Shown piece by piece: positions 7,256 to 14,795 of a stretch of 15,623 nt of DNA. Within the stretch, counting starts at the first letter, position 1; the number at the start of each line of letters is the position of its first letter. Under the pieces are notes generated by a model, which saw only the letters and a program-made list of their open reading frames with translations, had not been told where the DNA came from and made no database searches. The DNA lies in the NCBI GenBank assembly GCA_002412775.1, contig DHVT01000009.1, positions 37,107 through 52,729 on the forward strand. The letters run 5' to 3'. The stretch is from Firmicutes bacterium UBA5201 (GTDB lineage Bacteria; Bacillota; Clostridia; Peptostreptococcales; Acidaminobacteraceae). Both the position numbers and the translations under genes were made by a program.

Positions 7256-8521
7256 TTAAGCCTGAATTCTTCTCATGATCTTTCTACGAAAATAAAATGA
7301 TACACTACCTAACAACCTCATGATGCCCACTACGATTAGTGCGGTTTTCAATGAGGTTTTTTCCATTATGGCGACGCCGAGGATTGGTGCGATGGTCGCG
7401 GAAATGGCGATGAGGGTGTTGTATATGGAAATGATTGTCGTCCTATTTTTGGAAGGTGTCACATCGAGGAGCATATTGAAGAGCACCAAAACGGTTCCTG
7501 TGATGGAGACTCCGATGATGACGTTGAAAAGGACCAACATGTAAAGCGATTCGCTGAAGACATAAAGAATTGGCGTGATGCTCATTCCGAATGTGGCGAT
7601 TACTATTGCGATCGTGTTGCCGTATTTGTCTGCGAACTTGGCCCAATGGGTGGCGGTCAGTATGGCGGAAAGCCCACCTGCAACCGAAACGGCACCCAGC
7701 CATGCCTCGTTAGCACCGAGCACATTGATCATGTATATGTTGAAAAGCGGCCATCCCATTTGCCATCCGAAATGAAACAAAAGAGAACACGCAAAGAAGA
7801 GTTTGAACTCTTTGCTGCCAGCGATAAAATTCATACCGTCCTTCAAAACAGCGTAGAACTTCCCTTTGATCATGGGAGTGACTGCGCTGCTTTCAATTTT
7901 AAAGCGCTTGAAACTCAAAAATTCCATTATGCCTGATGCAAAAGCGATGACAAAGAAAATTTGATATAGCCAAATGACTTCCTGATCCGAATTCGGTAGC
8001 CGCGTCAACAACTGACCCGAAATCAACGTGATAATGAGCCTGAAAACGTCGGAGTACTTGTTGCGGAGGCTCATGGCCTTGCCGCGCTCCCGCGGTGCGA
8101 AAATATCGCCGACGCATGACTGATAGCCCATCATATATATGGAACCAGGAAAATTCATGATGCCGACCAGACCGATGAACAACCACGGCTTCGAAATGTG
8201 GTCGATTACCGGCACGATGGCCAAAGCCAGAAAGAAAAATTTGTGAATGAGCATGATCCATTGCGTACTTCTCTGTTTGTTCCCCAAAGCCTCGATCAAT
8301 AATGCTCCCGGAATCAAAGCGAATATGCTCACAAAAGCGGGCCATGAGTTCAGGTACGCCAGCTGATAATCCGAGGCACCCAGGCGCATTGCGAATTTTG
8401 CGAAATATGGATTGACCAGGTTCGTTGCAACAGCTAGTGCGATGCCATTGTAAATGTTGATGTGCATGTTGTCATTCAGGTTCAATTTAGGTCTCATTCC
8501 AGCAAATGATCTTCTGCGCAT
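7256..8521 (-). CDS. Major facilitator superfamily transporter
   Basis: A 421-residue membrane protein with about 12 hydrophobic helices in two halves, separated by a charged central loop (about 203-235). The first-half motif GDIFAPRERGKAMSLRNK (138-155) and the second-half WAKFADKYGN (293-302) are typical of MFS cytoplasmic loops. It should be a secondary transporter; the substrate cannot be read from the sequence. The ATG at 8521 is preferred because GGAGG lies 4 bases before it. A longer in-frame reading to 8710 would begin in the repeat and translate it as Lys/Val-rich low-complexity residues, so that start is rejected. The gene is alone on the minus strand between + strand operons, has its own promoter and terminator, and is bracketed by inverted repeats, which suggests insertion as a unit. 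Confidence 0.88.
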   Translation of the reverse strand: MRRRSFAGMRPKLNLNDNMHINIYNGIALAVATNLVNPYFAKFAMRLGASDYQLAYLNSWPAFVSIFALIPGALLIEALGNKQRSTQWIMLIHKFFFLALAIVPVIDHISKPWLFIGLVGIMNFPGSIYMMGYQSCVGDIFAPRERGKAMSLRNKYSDVFRLIITLISGQLLTRLPNSDQEVIWLYQIFFVIAFASGIMEFLSFKRFKIESSAVTPMIKGKFYAVLKDGMNFIAGSKEFKLFFACSLLFHFGWQMGWPLFNIYMINVLGANEAWLGAVSVAGGLSAILTATHWAKFADKYGNTIAIVIATFGMSITPILYVFSESLYMLVLFNVIIGVSITGTVLVLFNMLLDVTPSKNRTTIISIYNTLIAISATIAPILGVAIMEKTSLKTALIVVGIMRLLGSVSFYFRRKIMRRIQA

Positions 8522-8560
8522 AAAGCCTCCATAAAATTTCGATATTCGAAACACATTATC

Positions 8561-8588
8561 ATTATAAACCATGCATAGTAAAATACAA
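8561..8588 (-). promoter_or_regulatory. Promoter of the MFS gene
   Basis: On the minus strand, TTGTAT (8588-8583), a 16-base spacer and TATAAT (8566-8561) stand about 40 bases before the MFS ATG. The -35 is only 5 bases from the CCAATTTGGACCTGTCCCC element at 8593. Confidence 0.7.
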
Positions 8589-8592
8589 GGTA

Positions 8593-8615
8593 CCAATTTG
8601 GACCTGTCCCCAATT
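8593..8615 (-). repeat. Short dispersed element (CAATTGGGGACAGGT), right copy
   Basis: The minus strand reads CAATTGGGGACAGGT then CCAAATTGG, matching the left copy at 7109-7132 over its core. Here the element lies inside the GA-rich arm, between the arm and the MFS promoter, whereas on the left it lies outside the arm. The two sides are therefore not a simple mirror image. Confidence 0.7.
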
Positions 8616-8639
8616 GAAATTTTGACCTTGATCTTCCTC

Positions 8640-8654
8640 CGGTGCAACGCACCG
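8640..8654. repeat. Short palindrome in the right repeat block
   Basis: CGGTGC-AAC-GCACCG is a 6-bp perfect hairpin with a 3-base loop. It has no counterpart in the left block and no T run, so it is not a terminator on either strand. Confidence 0.6.
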
Positions 8655-8655
8655 A

Positions 8656-8733
8656 CACTTGACCTTAATCCTTTGACTTTGACCTTAATCCTTTCCTGCC
8701 CTCCCTGCATTCCCTGCTCTCCCTGCCCTTCCC
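8656..8733 (-). repeat. GA-rich inverted repeat, right arm
   Basis: The minus strand from 8733 reads GGGAAGGGCAGGGAGAGCAG onward and aligns with the left arm; the 58 bases 8727-8670 differ from 7153-7210 at five positions. Within it a 14-base direct repeat, GACCTTAATCCTTT, occurs at 8661-8674 and 8681-8694. The stretch 8522-8841 has no gene: it holds the MFS promoter, this repeat block and the ssb promoter. Confidence 0.8.
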
Positions 8734-8776
8734 AAATATCTAATTAAACAATATCCAAAATTTTACATTTACCCCT

Positions 8777-8804
8777 TTGACTTATTGGAAAATTATGGTA
8801 ATAT
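8777..8804 (+). promoter_or_regulatory. Promoter of ssb
   Basis: TTGACT (8777-8782), a 16-base spacer and TAATAT (8799-8804) with a TGG extension just before the -10. It begins about 43 bases beyond the right repeat arm and precedes the ssb start by about 38 bases. Confidence 0.55.
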
Positions 8805-8841
8805 TAACTTACACCCAATTCCCAAATATTAGGAGGTTAAA

Positions 8842-9207
8842 ATGAATCAAGTCAGTTTGGTAGGAAGACTCACCCTCAGTCCGGAACTTAGAACATTCCA
8901 GGACGGCAATTGCGTCACCAAGTTCAACATCGCCATAGACCGTTATCTGGCGGCGGCACAAAAGGAAGAGAAAAAGAATGAAGGCAAGGCGACAGCGGAT
9001 TTTCCAAGAGTCATCGTATGGGGCAAGCAAGCCGAAAATTGCTGCAAGTATCTCAAAAAAGGGGCGATGGTGAGCATCGTCGGAAGAGTGGCGACATCAA
9101 CTTTTGAAAATGCGGACGGAGACAATGTGTACCTCACGGAAATCGTCGCGGATCGCGTTCAATTCCTGGAGCCGGTTGGATCTGAACATAGAAAAACACA
9201 TGACTAG
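8842..9207 (+). CDS. ssb: Single-stranded DNA-binding protein without acidic C-terminal tip
   Basis: A 121-residue single OB-fold SSB. The family pattern is clear: MNQVSLVGRLTLSPELR at the start, ADFPRVIVWGKQAENCCKYL in the middle (quoted in family-matching part), KKGAMVSIVGRVAT, and YLTEIVADRVQFLEP at the end. It coats single-stranded DNA, presumably as a tetramer. Full-length housekeeping SSBs run to about 150-180 residues and finish with an acidic DDDIPF-like tip that recruits repair and replication proteins; this one stops at SEHRKTHD soon after the OB fold. It therefore resembles shorter accessory forms such as Bacillus SsbB. A strong AGGAGG site at 8831-8836 sets the start. It appears monocistronic, although no clear terminator follows. 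Confidence 0.93.
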   Translation: MNQVSLVGRLTLSPELRTFQDGNCVTKFNIAIDRYLAAAQKEEKKNEGKATADFPRVIVWGKQAENCCKYLKKGAMVSIVGRVATSTFENADGDNVYLTEIVADRVQFLEPVGSEHRKTHD

Positions 9208-9230
9208 GAGTATGCATAAGGTTGACAAAA

Positions 9231-9239
9231 TGGTATAAT
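9231..9239 (+). promoter_or_regulatory. Extended -10 promoter for the second HD-GYP gene
   Basis: TGGTATAAT repeats the extended -10 found before the first HD-GYP gene. A TTGACA at 9222-9227 is only 6 bases upstream of the -10 and cannot act as its -35. The resulting leader would be about 90 bases. Confidence 0.5.
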
Positions 9240-9271
9240 TAGGGACCAAAGACCCATCTTGAATAATATGA

Positions 9272-9301
9272 CTGGCATTTTTGTTAATTAAGTAATATAA
9301 T
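9272..9301 (+). promoter_or_regulatory. Second candidate promoter for the second HD-GYP gene
   Basis: CTGGCA (9272-9277), an 18-base spacer and a perfect TATAAT (9296-9301) lie 35 bases before the ATG. The -35 is moderate and the region is AT-rich, so this is less certain than the -10 alone suggests. Confidence 0.4.
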
Positions 9302-9335
9302 ACAATCTGATGATGAAAAGAGATTAGGTGGATTA

Positions 9336-10403
9336 ATGACAAAATTGGAAGTTTCAAGGCTTGAAACCGGCATGGTTCTAATGGAGGATGTTCATGACGA
9401 AGACGGCATTTTGCTGATCGGCGCGCATACGATACTTCATGGGATGCATATTGATTTCTTGGCTCGTAAGTTGGTAGATTATGTATATATCAAAGACTCA
9501 GTTAACGAAGATGCCGCGGTTTATGAATCGCGTCCCGCAAAAATAGAAGCAGCAGGTCAACTTGCAGTAGAAGAAAAGTATAAGAAAACAGTAGAAAAAT
9601 TCAAAGAGATCTATAAGGGTTATAAGCTTGGCAGAGTACCGGTTTTTGAAGTGCTCGATGACACGGTGGAGCCTCTTTTTGAGTCTGTCATGAACGACGA
9701 CAGTTTTGCCAGACGCATATGGCAGATTCATGCTTATGACGATTACACCTTTGACCACTCCGTTCGGGTATCCATGATTTCCGGACTGCTTGCAAAATGG
9801 TGCGGTCTTGACAGCAATTCGATCAAAGAAGCCGCCATGGCGGGACTCATGCACGACGTCGGCAAATGCAACATACCCGATGAGATTCTCAACAAGCCTG
9901 GCGAATTGACCGAAGAAGAGTTCAAAGTCATGAAAACGCATTCCATATTAGGATACATTCTGGTCAAAGATATCCCGAAGTTGTCCAACAACGTTCAGAT
10001 GGCTATACTTCAGCATCATGAAAGAGTGGACGGATCAGGATATCCCCATGGGCTCGTTGGAAAAGATATCATTTATCTTGCCAAAATTCTAGCCGTTGCA
10101 GATGTGTATTGCGCCATGACACAAGATCGAGTCTATAAAAAGGGTGTGCATCCGTTCGAAGCCATGTCGTATATCATAAACAAATGCCATCACACGTTGG
10201 ATTTTGCAATATCCAAGACGTTCCTCGGCAATGTGGCGTATTTTTACATCGGTCACAAAGTGACACTGACGAATGGCCAGACGGGCGAAATCATCATGAC
10301 TTATAAAGACGATCCATCGAGACCAATGCTTCGCATCGGCGAGGATTACATCGACATGAGAAGACACATGTCTCTTGAAATTGAAACGGTTTTGGACGAA
10401 TAA
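9336..10403 (+). CDS. HD-GYP cyclic-di-GMP phosphodiesterase (second copy)
   Basis: A 355-residue cytoplasmic protein with the same layout as the copy at 3268: an N-terminal module (LETGMVLMEDVHDEDG), a charged linker (about 65-115), the HD-GYP domain (about 130-290) and a C-terminal beta module (GHKVTLTNGQTGEII). The catalytic set is canonical: H141 in YTFDHS, H173-D174 in HDVGKCNIP, H202 in KTHSILGY, H227-H228 in HHERVDGSGYP, D256 in VADVYCAM. It should hydrolyse c-di-GMP to pGpG or GMP. Unlike the first copy it keeps the usual Asp in the DG of the GYP loop. No sensory domain is fused. The ATG is set by AGGTGG at 9326-9331. It is bounded by its own promoters and a terminator, so it is probably a single-gene unit. 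The paralogue lies about 5 kb upstream, separated by the PAS gene, the MFS module and ssb. Confidence 0.92.
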   Translation: MTKLEVSRLETGMVLMEDVHDEDGILLIGAHTILHGMHIDFLARKLVDYVYIKDSVNEDAAVYESRPAKIEAAGQLAVEEKYKKTVEKFKEIYKGYKLGRVPVFEVLDDTVEPLFESVMNDDSFARRIWQIHAYDDYTFDHSVRVSMISGLLAKWCGLDSNSIKEAAMAGLMHDVGKCNIPDEILNKPGELTEEEFKVMKTHSILGYILVKDIPKLSNNVQMAILQHHERVDGSGYPHGLVGKDIIYLAKILAVADVYCAMTQDRVYKKGVHPFEAMSYIINKCHHTLDFAISKTFLGNVAYFYIGHKVTLTNGQTGEIIMTYKDDPSRPMLRIGEDYIDMRRHMSLEIETVLDE

Positions 10404-10416
10404 AGTCCACAATTAT

Positions 10417-10447
10417 CCAGGGTGCATCAAAGTGCCCTGGTTTTTTT
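10417..10447 (+). terminator. Intrinsic terminator after the second HD-GYP gene
   Basis: CCAGGG (10417-10422) pairs with CCCTGG (10435-10440), extendable by three pairs including G-T wobbles, followed by seven T residues (10441-10447). It lies 13 bases beyond the stop codon. Confidence 0.88.
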
Positions 10448-10456
10448 CTGTATTTC

Positions 10457-10486
10457 TTGCACGGAAAGCACAAAATTTGATATGAT
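10457..10486 (+). promoter_or_regulatory. Promoter of the topoisomerase operon
   Basis: TTGCAC (10457-10462), an 18-base spacer and TATGAT (10481-10486) with a TGA extension immediately before the -10. It starts 10 bases past the preceding T run and 34 bases separate its -10 from the ATG at 10520. Confidence 0.65.
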
Positions 10487-10519
10487 AAAGAGCAAGAGTA
10501 AACATTTAAGAGGTGGCCT

Positions 10520-12493
10520 ATGAACAAGACGATTTACAACAACGAGAGCATTACATCTTTAAAAGGTGCGGATCGAGTCCGGAAAAGACCTTCAGTCATA
10601 TTTGGCTCCGACGGTCTCGAAGGATGTCAGCATTCTTTTTTTGAGATACTGTCCAATTCAATCGATGAAGCGCGCGAAGGCTACGGCAAGGAAATCGTCG
10701 TCATCCGACATTCGGATTGGTCCGTAACGGTAATCGACCAAGCTAGAGGCATACCTGTCGACTATAACCCGAAAGAGGAAAAATACAACTGGGAGCTTGT
10801 GTTTACAGAAATGTACGCAGGCGGCAAATACAACAACAACGACTCGGACGTATACGAGTACAGTTTGGGACTCAACGGGCTTGGACTTTGTGCGACACAA
10901 TACAGCTCGGAGTACATGGACGTTGTCATCAACAGAGACGGATTCGAGTACACACTCAAATTTAAAAAGGGCGTCATCGCCGAAAATGGATTTCAAAAAG
11001 AACCTGCCAAAACCAAAAAGACTGGCTCAAAAATAAAATGGCGACCGGACCTCGATGTATTCAAGGAAATCGAGATTCCACTGGATTACTATCAGGGCGT
11101 CATCAAAAAGCAATCCATCGTCAATCCGGGGATCCGCTTCATACTCAAAGATGAGGCGTCGGACATTGCGTTCGAGTACCTGTATGAAAACGGCATCAAG
11201 GACTATATCAAAGAATATGTCGACGAGAACAATTTCACAGACGTCATCTACTTTGAGGAACAAGGCGTCGGCCGTGACCGCGAGGATATGAAGGACTACA
11301 AAGTCAAAACGCAAGTGGCGTTCACGTTCAGCAACACCGTGCAGCTCTTGGAGTATTTCCACAACTCGAGTTATCTGGAGCATGGAGGTTCACCGGACCG
11401 TGCCGTCAAAAATGCATTGATCTACGAAATCGATAGAATGATCAAACAAATGAACAAATACACCAAAAATGAAAAGAAGATTTCTTTTGTGGACATCCAG
11501 GACAGCTTGGTGCTCGTGACCAACAGTTTTTCAACGGTCACAAGTTATGAGAACCAGACAAAGAAATCCATTACCAATAAATTCGTTCAGGACTTTATGA
11601 CAGAAGTCATCAAGAGAAACCTTGAAATCTATTTCATAGAAAACAAGGACCAGGCGGAGCGCATCGTGGATCAGGTATTGATCAACAAAAGGTCCAGAGA
11701 GAAAGCCGAAACAACGAGGCTCAATCTGAAGAAAACGCTCGGCACCAAAATGGACGTCACAAACAGGGTGAAAAAGTTCGTTGACTGCAGAATCAAAGAT
11801 CCGTCGCAACGAGAAGTCTACATTCTGGAGGGCGATTCGGCACTCGGATCCTGTAAGCTTGCCAGGGACAGTGCGTTCCAAGCGCTCATGCCGATCAGGG
11901 GTAAGATACTCAATTGCCTCAAAGCCGATTACGACAAGATCTTTCAATCGGAAATCATCATAGACCTGATCAAAGTGCTTGGCTGCGGCGTGGAAATCAA
12001 ATCGCGCCACAACAAAGACCTCGACACATTCAATTTTGACAACTTAAAATGGGACAAAGTCATCATCTGTACGGATGCCGACGTCGACGGATACCATATC
12101 AGAACCATGCTGTTGACCATGATCTACAGACTGATTCCTACATTAATAGATGAGGGCAAAGTCTTCATCGCGGAATCACCACTGTTCGAGATCACTACCG
12201 GCGATGGAAAAACATTCTTTGCATATGATGAAAAAGAGAAGAACGATTTTCTGAAGAAAACCACGAAAAAAGTCAGCATCCAGCGATCGAAAGGTCTTGG
12301 CGAGAATGATCCCGATATGATGTGGCATACGACCATGTGTCCTGAGACCAGACGACTCATCCGAGTGACCGCAGACAACGTCTTTGAGACACAAAGAATG
12401 TTTGAGGTCCTGCTTGGAGACGATTTGATCGGCAGAAAAGAATTTATCGAAGACAACGGCGAGTTATACCTCGAAGTGTTGGATTTGAGCTAA
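10520..12493 (+). CDS. parE: Type IIA topoisomerase B subunit (ParE/GyrB-like, divergent)
   Basis: A 657-residue ATPase/TOPRIM subunit. The GHKL ATPase domain has E42 and N46 in FEILSNSIDEA, D73-R76-G77 in DQARGIPV (usually DNGRGIP), an ATP lid YAGGKYNNN at 99-107, and LGLNGLG at 116-122 where GGLHGVG is normal. The transducer domain shows the switch lysine K348 in NQTKKS. The TOPRIM domain has EGDSALGS (E437), DADVDG (519-524; D519, D521, D523) and QRSKGLGE (588-595, normally QRYKGLGE). It should use ATP to drive strand passage with the A subunit encoded 17 bases downstream. GAGGTG at 10510-10515 sets the start. Length fits the ParE or clostridial GyrB range, but several near-invariant residues are changed, which points to a distinct paralogous lineage. 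ParE rather than GyrB is inferred mainly from the partner lacking a GyrA box. Confidence 0.85.
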   Translation: MNKTIYNNESITSLKGADRVRKRPSVIFGSDGLEGCQHSFFEILSNSIDEAREGYGKEIVVIRHSDWSVTVIDQARGIPVDYNPKEEKYNWELVFTEMYAGGKYNNNDSDVYEYSLGLNGLGLCATQYSSEYMDVVINRDGFEYTLKFKKGVIAENGFQKEPAKTKKTGSKIKWRPDLDVFKEIEIPLDYYQGVIKKQSIVNPGIRFILKDEASDIAFEYLYENGIKDYIKEYVDENNFTDVIYFEEQGVGRDREDMKDYKVKTQVAFTFSNTVQLLEYFHNSSYLEHGGSPDRAVKNALIYEIDRMIKQMNKYTKNEKKISFVDIQDSLVLVTNSFSTVTSYENQTKKSITNKFVQDFMTEVIKRNLEIYFIENKDQAERIVDQVLINKRSREKAETTRLNLKKTLGTKMDVTNRVKKFVDCRIKDPSQREVYILEGDSALGSCKLARDSAFQALMPIRGKILNCLKADYDKIFQSEIIIDLIKVLGCGVEIKSRHNKDLDTFNFDNLKWDKVIICTDADVDGYHIRTMLLTMIYRLIPTLIDEGKVFIAESPLFEITTGDGKTFFAYDEKEKNDFLKKTTKKVSIQRSKGLGENDPDMMWHTTMCPETRRLIRVTADNVFETQRMFEVLLGDDLIGRKEFIEDNGELYLEVLDLS

Positions 12494-12510
12494 ATAAGGA
12501 GTAATACCAG

Positions 12511-14718
12511 ATGAAACAACCCAATATGCAAGATCATCCATTCGTGGACCAGAGAATTGTAGAGACACTTGAAAAGAACTTCATGCCTTATGCGATGAGT
12601 GTAATCGTATCCCGTGCGATTCCTGAAATAGACGGATTCAAGCCTTCACACAGGAAAATCCTTTACACCATGTACAAGATGAGACTTCTTAAAGGCAATA
12701 AAACCAAATCCGCAAACGTCGTCGGCCAGACCATGAAGCTCAATCCCCATGGCGATCAGGCGATCTATGCGACACTCGTGCGTCTGACCCGCGGCAATGA
12801 TGCGCTCCTTTTGCCATTCATCGATTCCAAAGGTAACTTCGGTAAAGTCACCTCAAGGGATATGAAGTTCGCAGCCGCACGTTATACAGAAGTCAAATTG
12901 GACGGGATCTGCGAAGAACTGTTCCTCGATATCGACAAAAATACGGTAGAGTTTGTGGATAACTACGACGGTTCCATGAAAGAACCCACATTACTTCCGA
13001 CAACTTTCCCCAATATACTAGCCAACCCGAACAAGGGCATCGCGGTCGGCATGGCCAGCAACTTTCCAAGCTTCAATCTGAAGGAACTTTGCGAAGCCAC
13101 AATTGCGTACACCCAGGATCCTGAAGTGGATCTCATCAAAATCATGCCTGCACCGGATTTCCCGACTGCTGGGGAATTGGTCTACAGCCAGAGCGAGATG
13201 CGCAAAATCTATGAAAATGGCGTGGGCTCATTCAAGATGCGAGGGAAGATCCAGTACCTCAAAAGTGAGAACATGCTTGAAATCACGGAAATTCCATATA
13301 CCACCACCGTGGAACAGATTATCGATAAAATCATTGAGATGATCAAAGCGGGTAGAATCAAGGAAATCAACGACGTGCGTGACGAGACGGACCTCAAAGG
13401 TCTCAAAATCGCCATAGATTTGAAGCGTGGCACGGATCCGGACAAGTTGATCGCAAAGCTTTTCAAATTCACAACGCTTGAAGACAGTTTCCCGTGCAAC
13501 ATGAACCTGCTCATCAACGGCAGACCGAAAGTGCTGGGCGTCAAAGCCATCATCAACGAATGGCTCATCTTCAGGAGACTCTGCATCAAGCGTGGCGCAG
13601 AGTTCGACATTGAGCGTTTGAAAGAACGACTCCACTTGCTTTATGGACTTCGAAAAGTGTTGCTCGATATCGACCTTGCCATCAAGATCATCCGTGAAAC
13701 CAAAACGGACAAGATGGTACTTCCAAACTTGATGGAAGCGTTTGAGATTGACGAGGATCAAGCCAATTTTGTAGCGGACATCAAACTGAGAAACCTGAAC
13801 CAGGAATATATCCTTTCCCGCGTCGATGACATCGAATCGCTTGAAAAGGAACTGAAGAGACTTCAGGAACTGATTGCAAGTGACAAGAAAATCGACAAAG
13901 TCATCGTCAAGGATTTGAATCGGATCATCAAGCAATACGCCAAGCCGAGATTATCCACTCTGGTTTCACCTGAAGACATCATCACACATGATGCCGAGGA
14001 GCAAATCGAGGATTACAATCTCAAAATCTTCTTCACGGCGCACAATTACTTCAAAAAAGTATCCCTTGTCTCATGGCGCTCGAGTGGAGACCATAAGATC
14101 AAGGAAGAAGACGAGATCCTCCAGGAGCTGGATGGCTCGAACAAGGACGAGATCCTATTCTTCACCAATCAAAACAATGTGTATAAGATGAAGATGCATG
14201 AAATCGACGACCACAAAGTGAGCAGTCTTGGAGTCTACCTTCCGAACATATTGGGATTGGACGATAAGGAAGAGGTGCTTTATTGTGTGATCACAGGCGA
14301 TTTCAAAGGCCATATGCTGTTCGGCTTTGAAAATGGCAAAGTGGCTCGTGTTCCCCTTGAATCCTATAAGACGAAAACGAACCGCAAAAAGCTCATCAAG
14401 GCATATTCGGACGAAGCGAAACTCATTCGAATGGAATTCTGCCTGGAAGATGAAGAGCTCACAATGATCCGCGAGGATGAAAAGGGCGAAGTCAGAGCCA
14501 TCATCTTCAGTTCTGCTCTCGTGACTGAGAAAATCACCAAGAACACCAAAGGCATACAAGTCTTCAGGATGAAAAAGCGCAGCTTGATCTCCGGATTCTT
14601 TAAAACCGTGAAACATCCATTTGAAAATCTGGACAGATACAGGATCAGTGATGTTCCTAAATCCGGTGAGGCGCTCGACCCGTTTGAGAAGATGACTTTC
14701 AACAAATGGAACAAGTGA
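12511..14718 (+). CDS. parC: Type IIA topoisomerase A subunit (ParC/GyrA-like, divergent)
   Basis: A 735-residue DNA breakage-reunion subunit. The catalytic Arg-Tyr pair is R124-Y125 in AAARYTE. The winged-helix region reads NPHGDQAIYATLV (78-90), where gyrase and topoisomerase IV normally have HPHGDS followed by an acidic residue at position 87; here these are Q83 and A87. The intercalating Ile of GIAVGMATxIPPH is Phe185 in GIAVGMASNFPSF. A coiled-coil gate lies at about 365-475. The C-terminal region (about 505-700) has propeller-like blades (ILFFTNQNNVYKMKMHEI, HMLFGFENGKVARV) but no QRRGGKG GyrA box, so decatenation rather than wrapping-driven supercoiling is inferred. TAAGGAG at 12495-12501 precedes the ATG by 9 bases. 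It is the second gene of the operon. No terminator is visible downstream. A divergent gyrase is the alternative. Confidence 0.85.
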   Translation: MKQPNMQDHPFVDQRIVETLEKNFMPYAMSVIVSRAIPEIDGFKPSHRKILYTMYKMRLLKGNKTKSANVVGQTMKLNPHGDQAIYATLVRLTRGNDALLLPFIDSKGNFGKVTSRDMKFAAARYTEVKLDGICEELFLDIDKNTVEFVDNYDGSMKEPTLLPTTFPNILANPNKGIAVGMASNFPSFNLKELCEATIAYTQDPEVDLIKIMPAPDFPTAGELVYSQSEMRKIYENGVGSFKMRGKIQYLKSENMLEITEIPYTTTVEQIIDKIIEMIKAGRIKEINDVRDETDLKGLKIAIDLKRGTDPDKLIAKLFKFTTLEDSFPCNMNLLINGRPKVLGVKAIINEWLIFRRLCIKRGAEFDIERLKERLHLLYGLRKVLLDIDLAIKIIRETKTDKMVLPNLMEAFEIDEDQANFVADIKLRNLNQEYILSRVDDIESLEKELKRLQELIASDKKIDKVIVKDLNRIIKQYAKPRLSTLVSPEDIITHDAEEQIEDYNLKIFFTAHNYFKKVSLVSWRSSGDHKIKEEDEILQELDGSNKDEILFFTNQNNVYKMKMHEIDDHKVSSLGVYLPNILGLDDKEEVLYCVITGDFKGHMLFGFENGKVARVPLESYKTKTNRKKLIKAYSDEAKLIRMEFCLEDEELTMIREDEKGEVRAIIFSSALVTEKITKNTKGIQVFRMKKRSLISGFFKTVKHPFENLDRYRISDVPKSGEALDPFEKMTFNKWNK

Positions 14719-14721
14719 TTA

Positions 14722-14750
14722 TTCCGATTGCTGTTTAAGTTTCCTATAAT
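14722..14750 (+). promoter_or_regulatory. Possible promoter for the small membrane protein gene
   Basis: A perfect TATAAT at 14745-14750 with a weak -35 (TTCCGA at 14722-14727, 17-base spacer). It begins 4 bases after the A-subunit stop codon. The downstream gene could also be read from the topoisomerase operon because no terminator intervenes. Confidence 0.45.
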
Positions 14751-14795
14751 TGGGCATATAAAAGAGGGACGAGGCATTTTAGAGGAGGTAGGCTT

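Noticed and set aside
8522..8710. N-terminal extension of the MFS protein (start at 8710)
   Set aside because: It would translate the repeat block into Lys/Val/Arg-rich low-complexity residues and cross the MFS promoter; the ATG at 8521 has a GGAGG site.
9222..9239. TTGACA and TATAAT as one promoter
   Set aside because: The spacer is only 6 bases, so the two boxes cannot act together; only the extended -10 is kept.
9208..9335. Possible c-di-GMP riboswitch before the second HD-GYP gene
   Set aside because: The leader of about 90 bases lacks the conserved GEMM-type core and a clear two-stem arrangement.
13228..13935. Minus-strand 235-codon open frame
   Set aside because: It is antisense to the well-supported topoisomerase A subunit gene and resembles no family.
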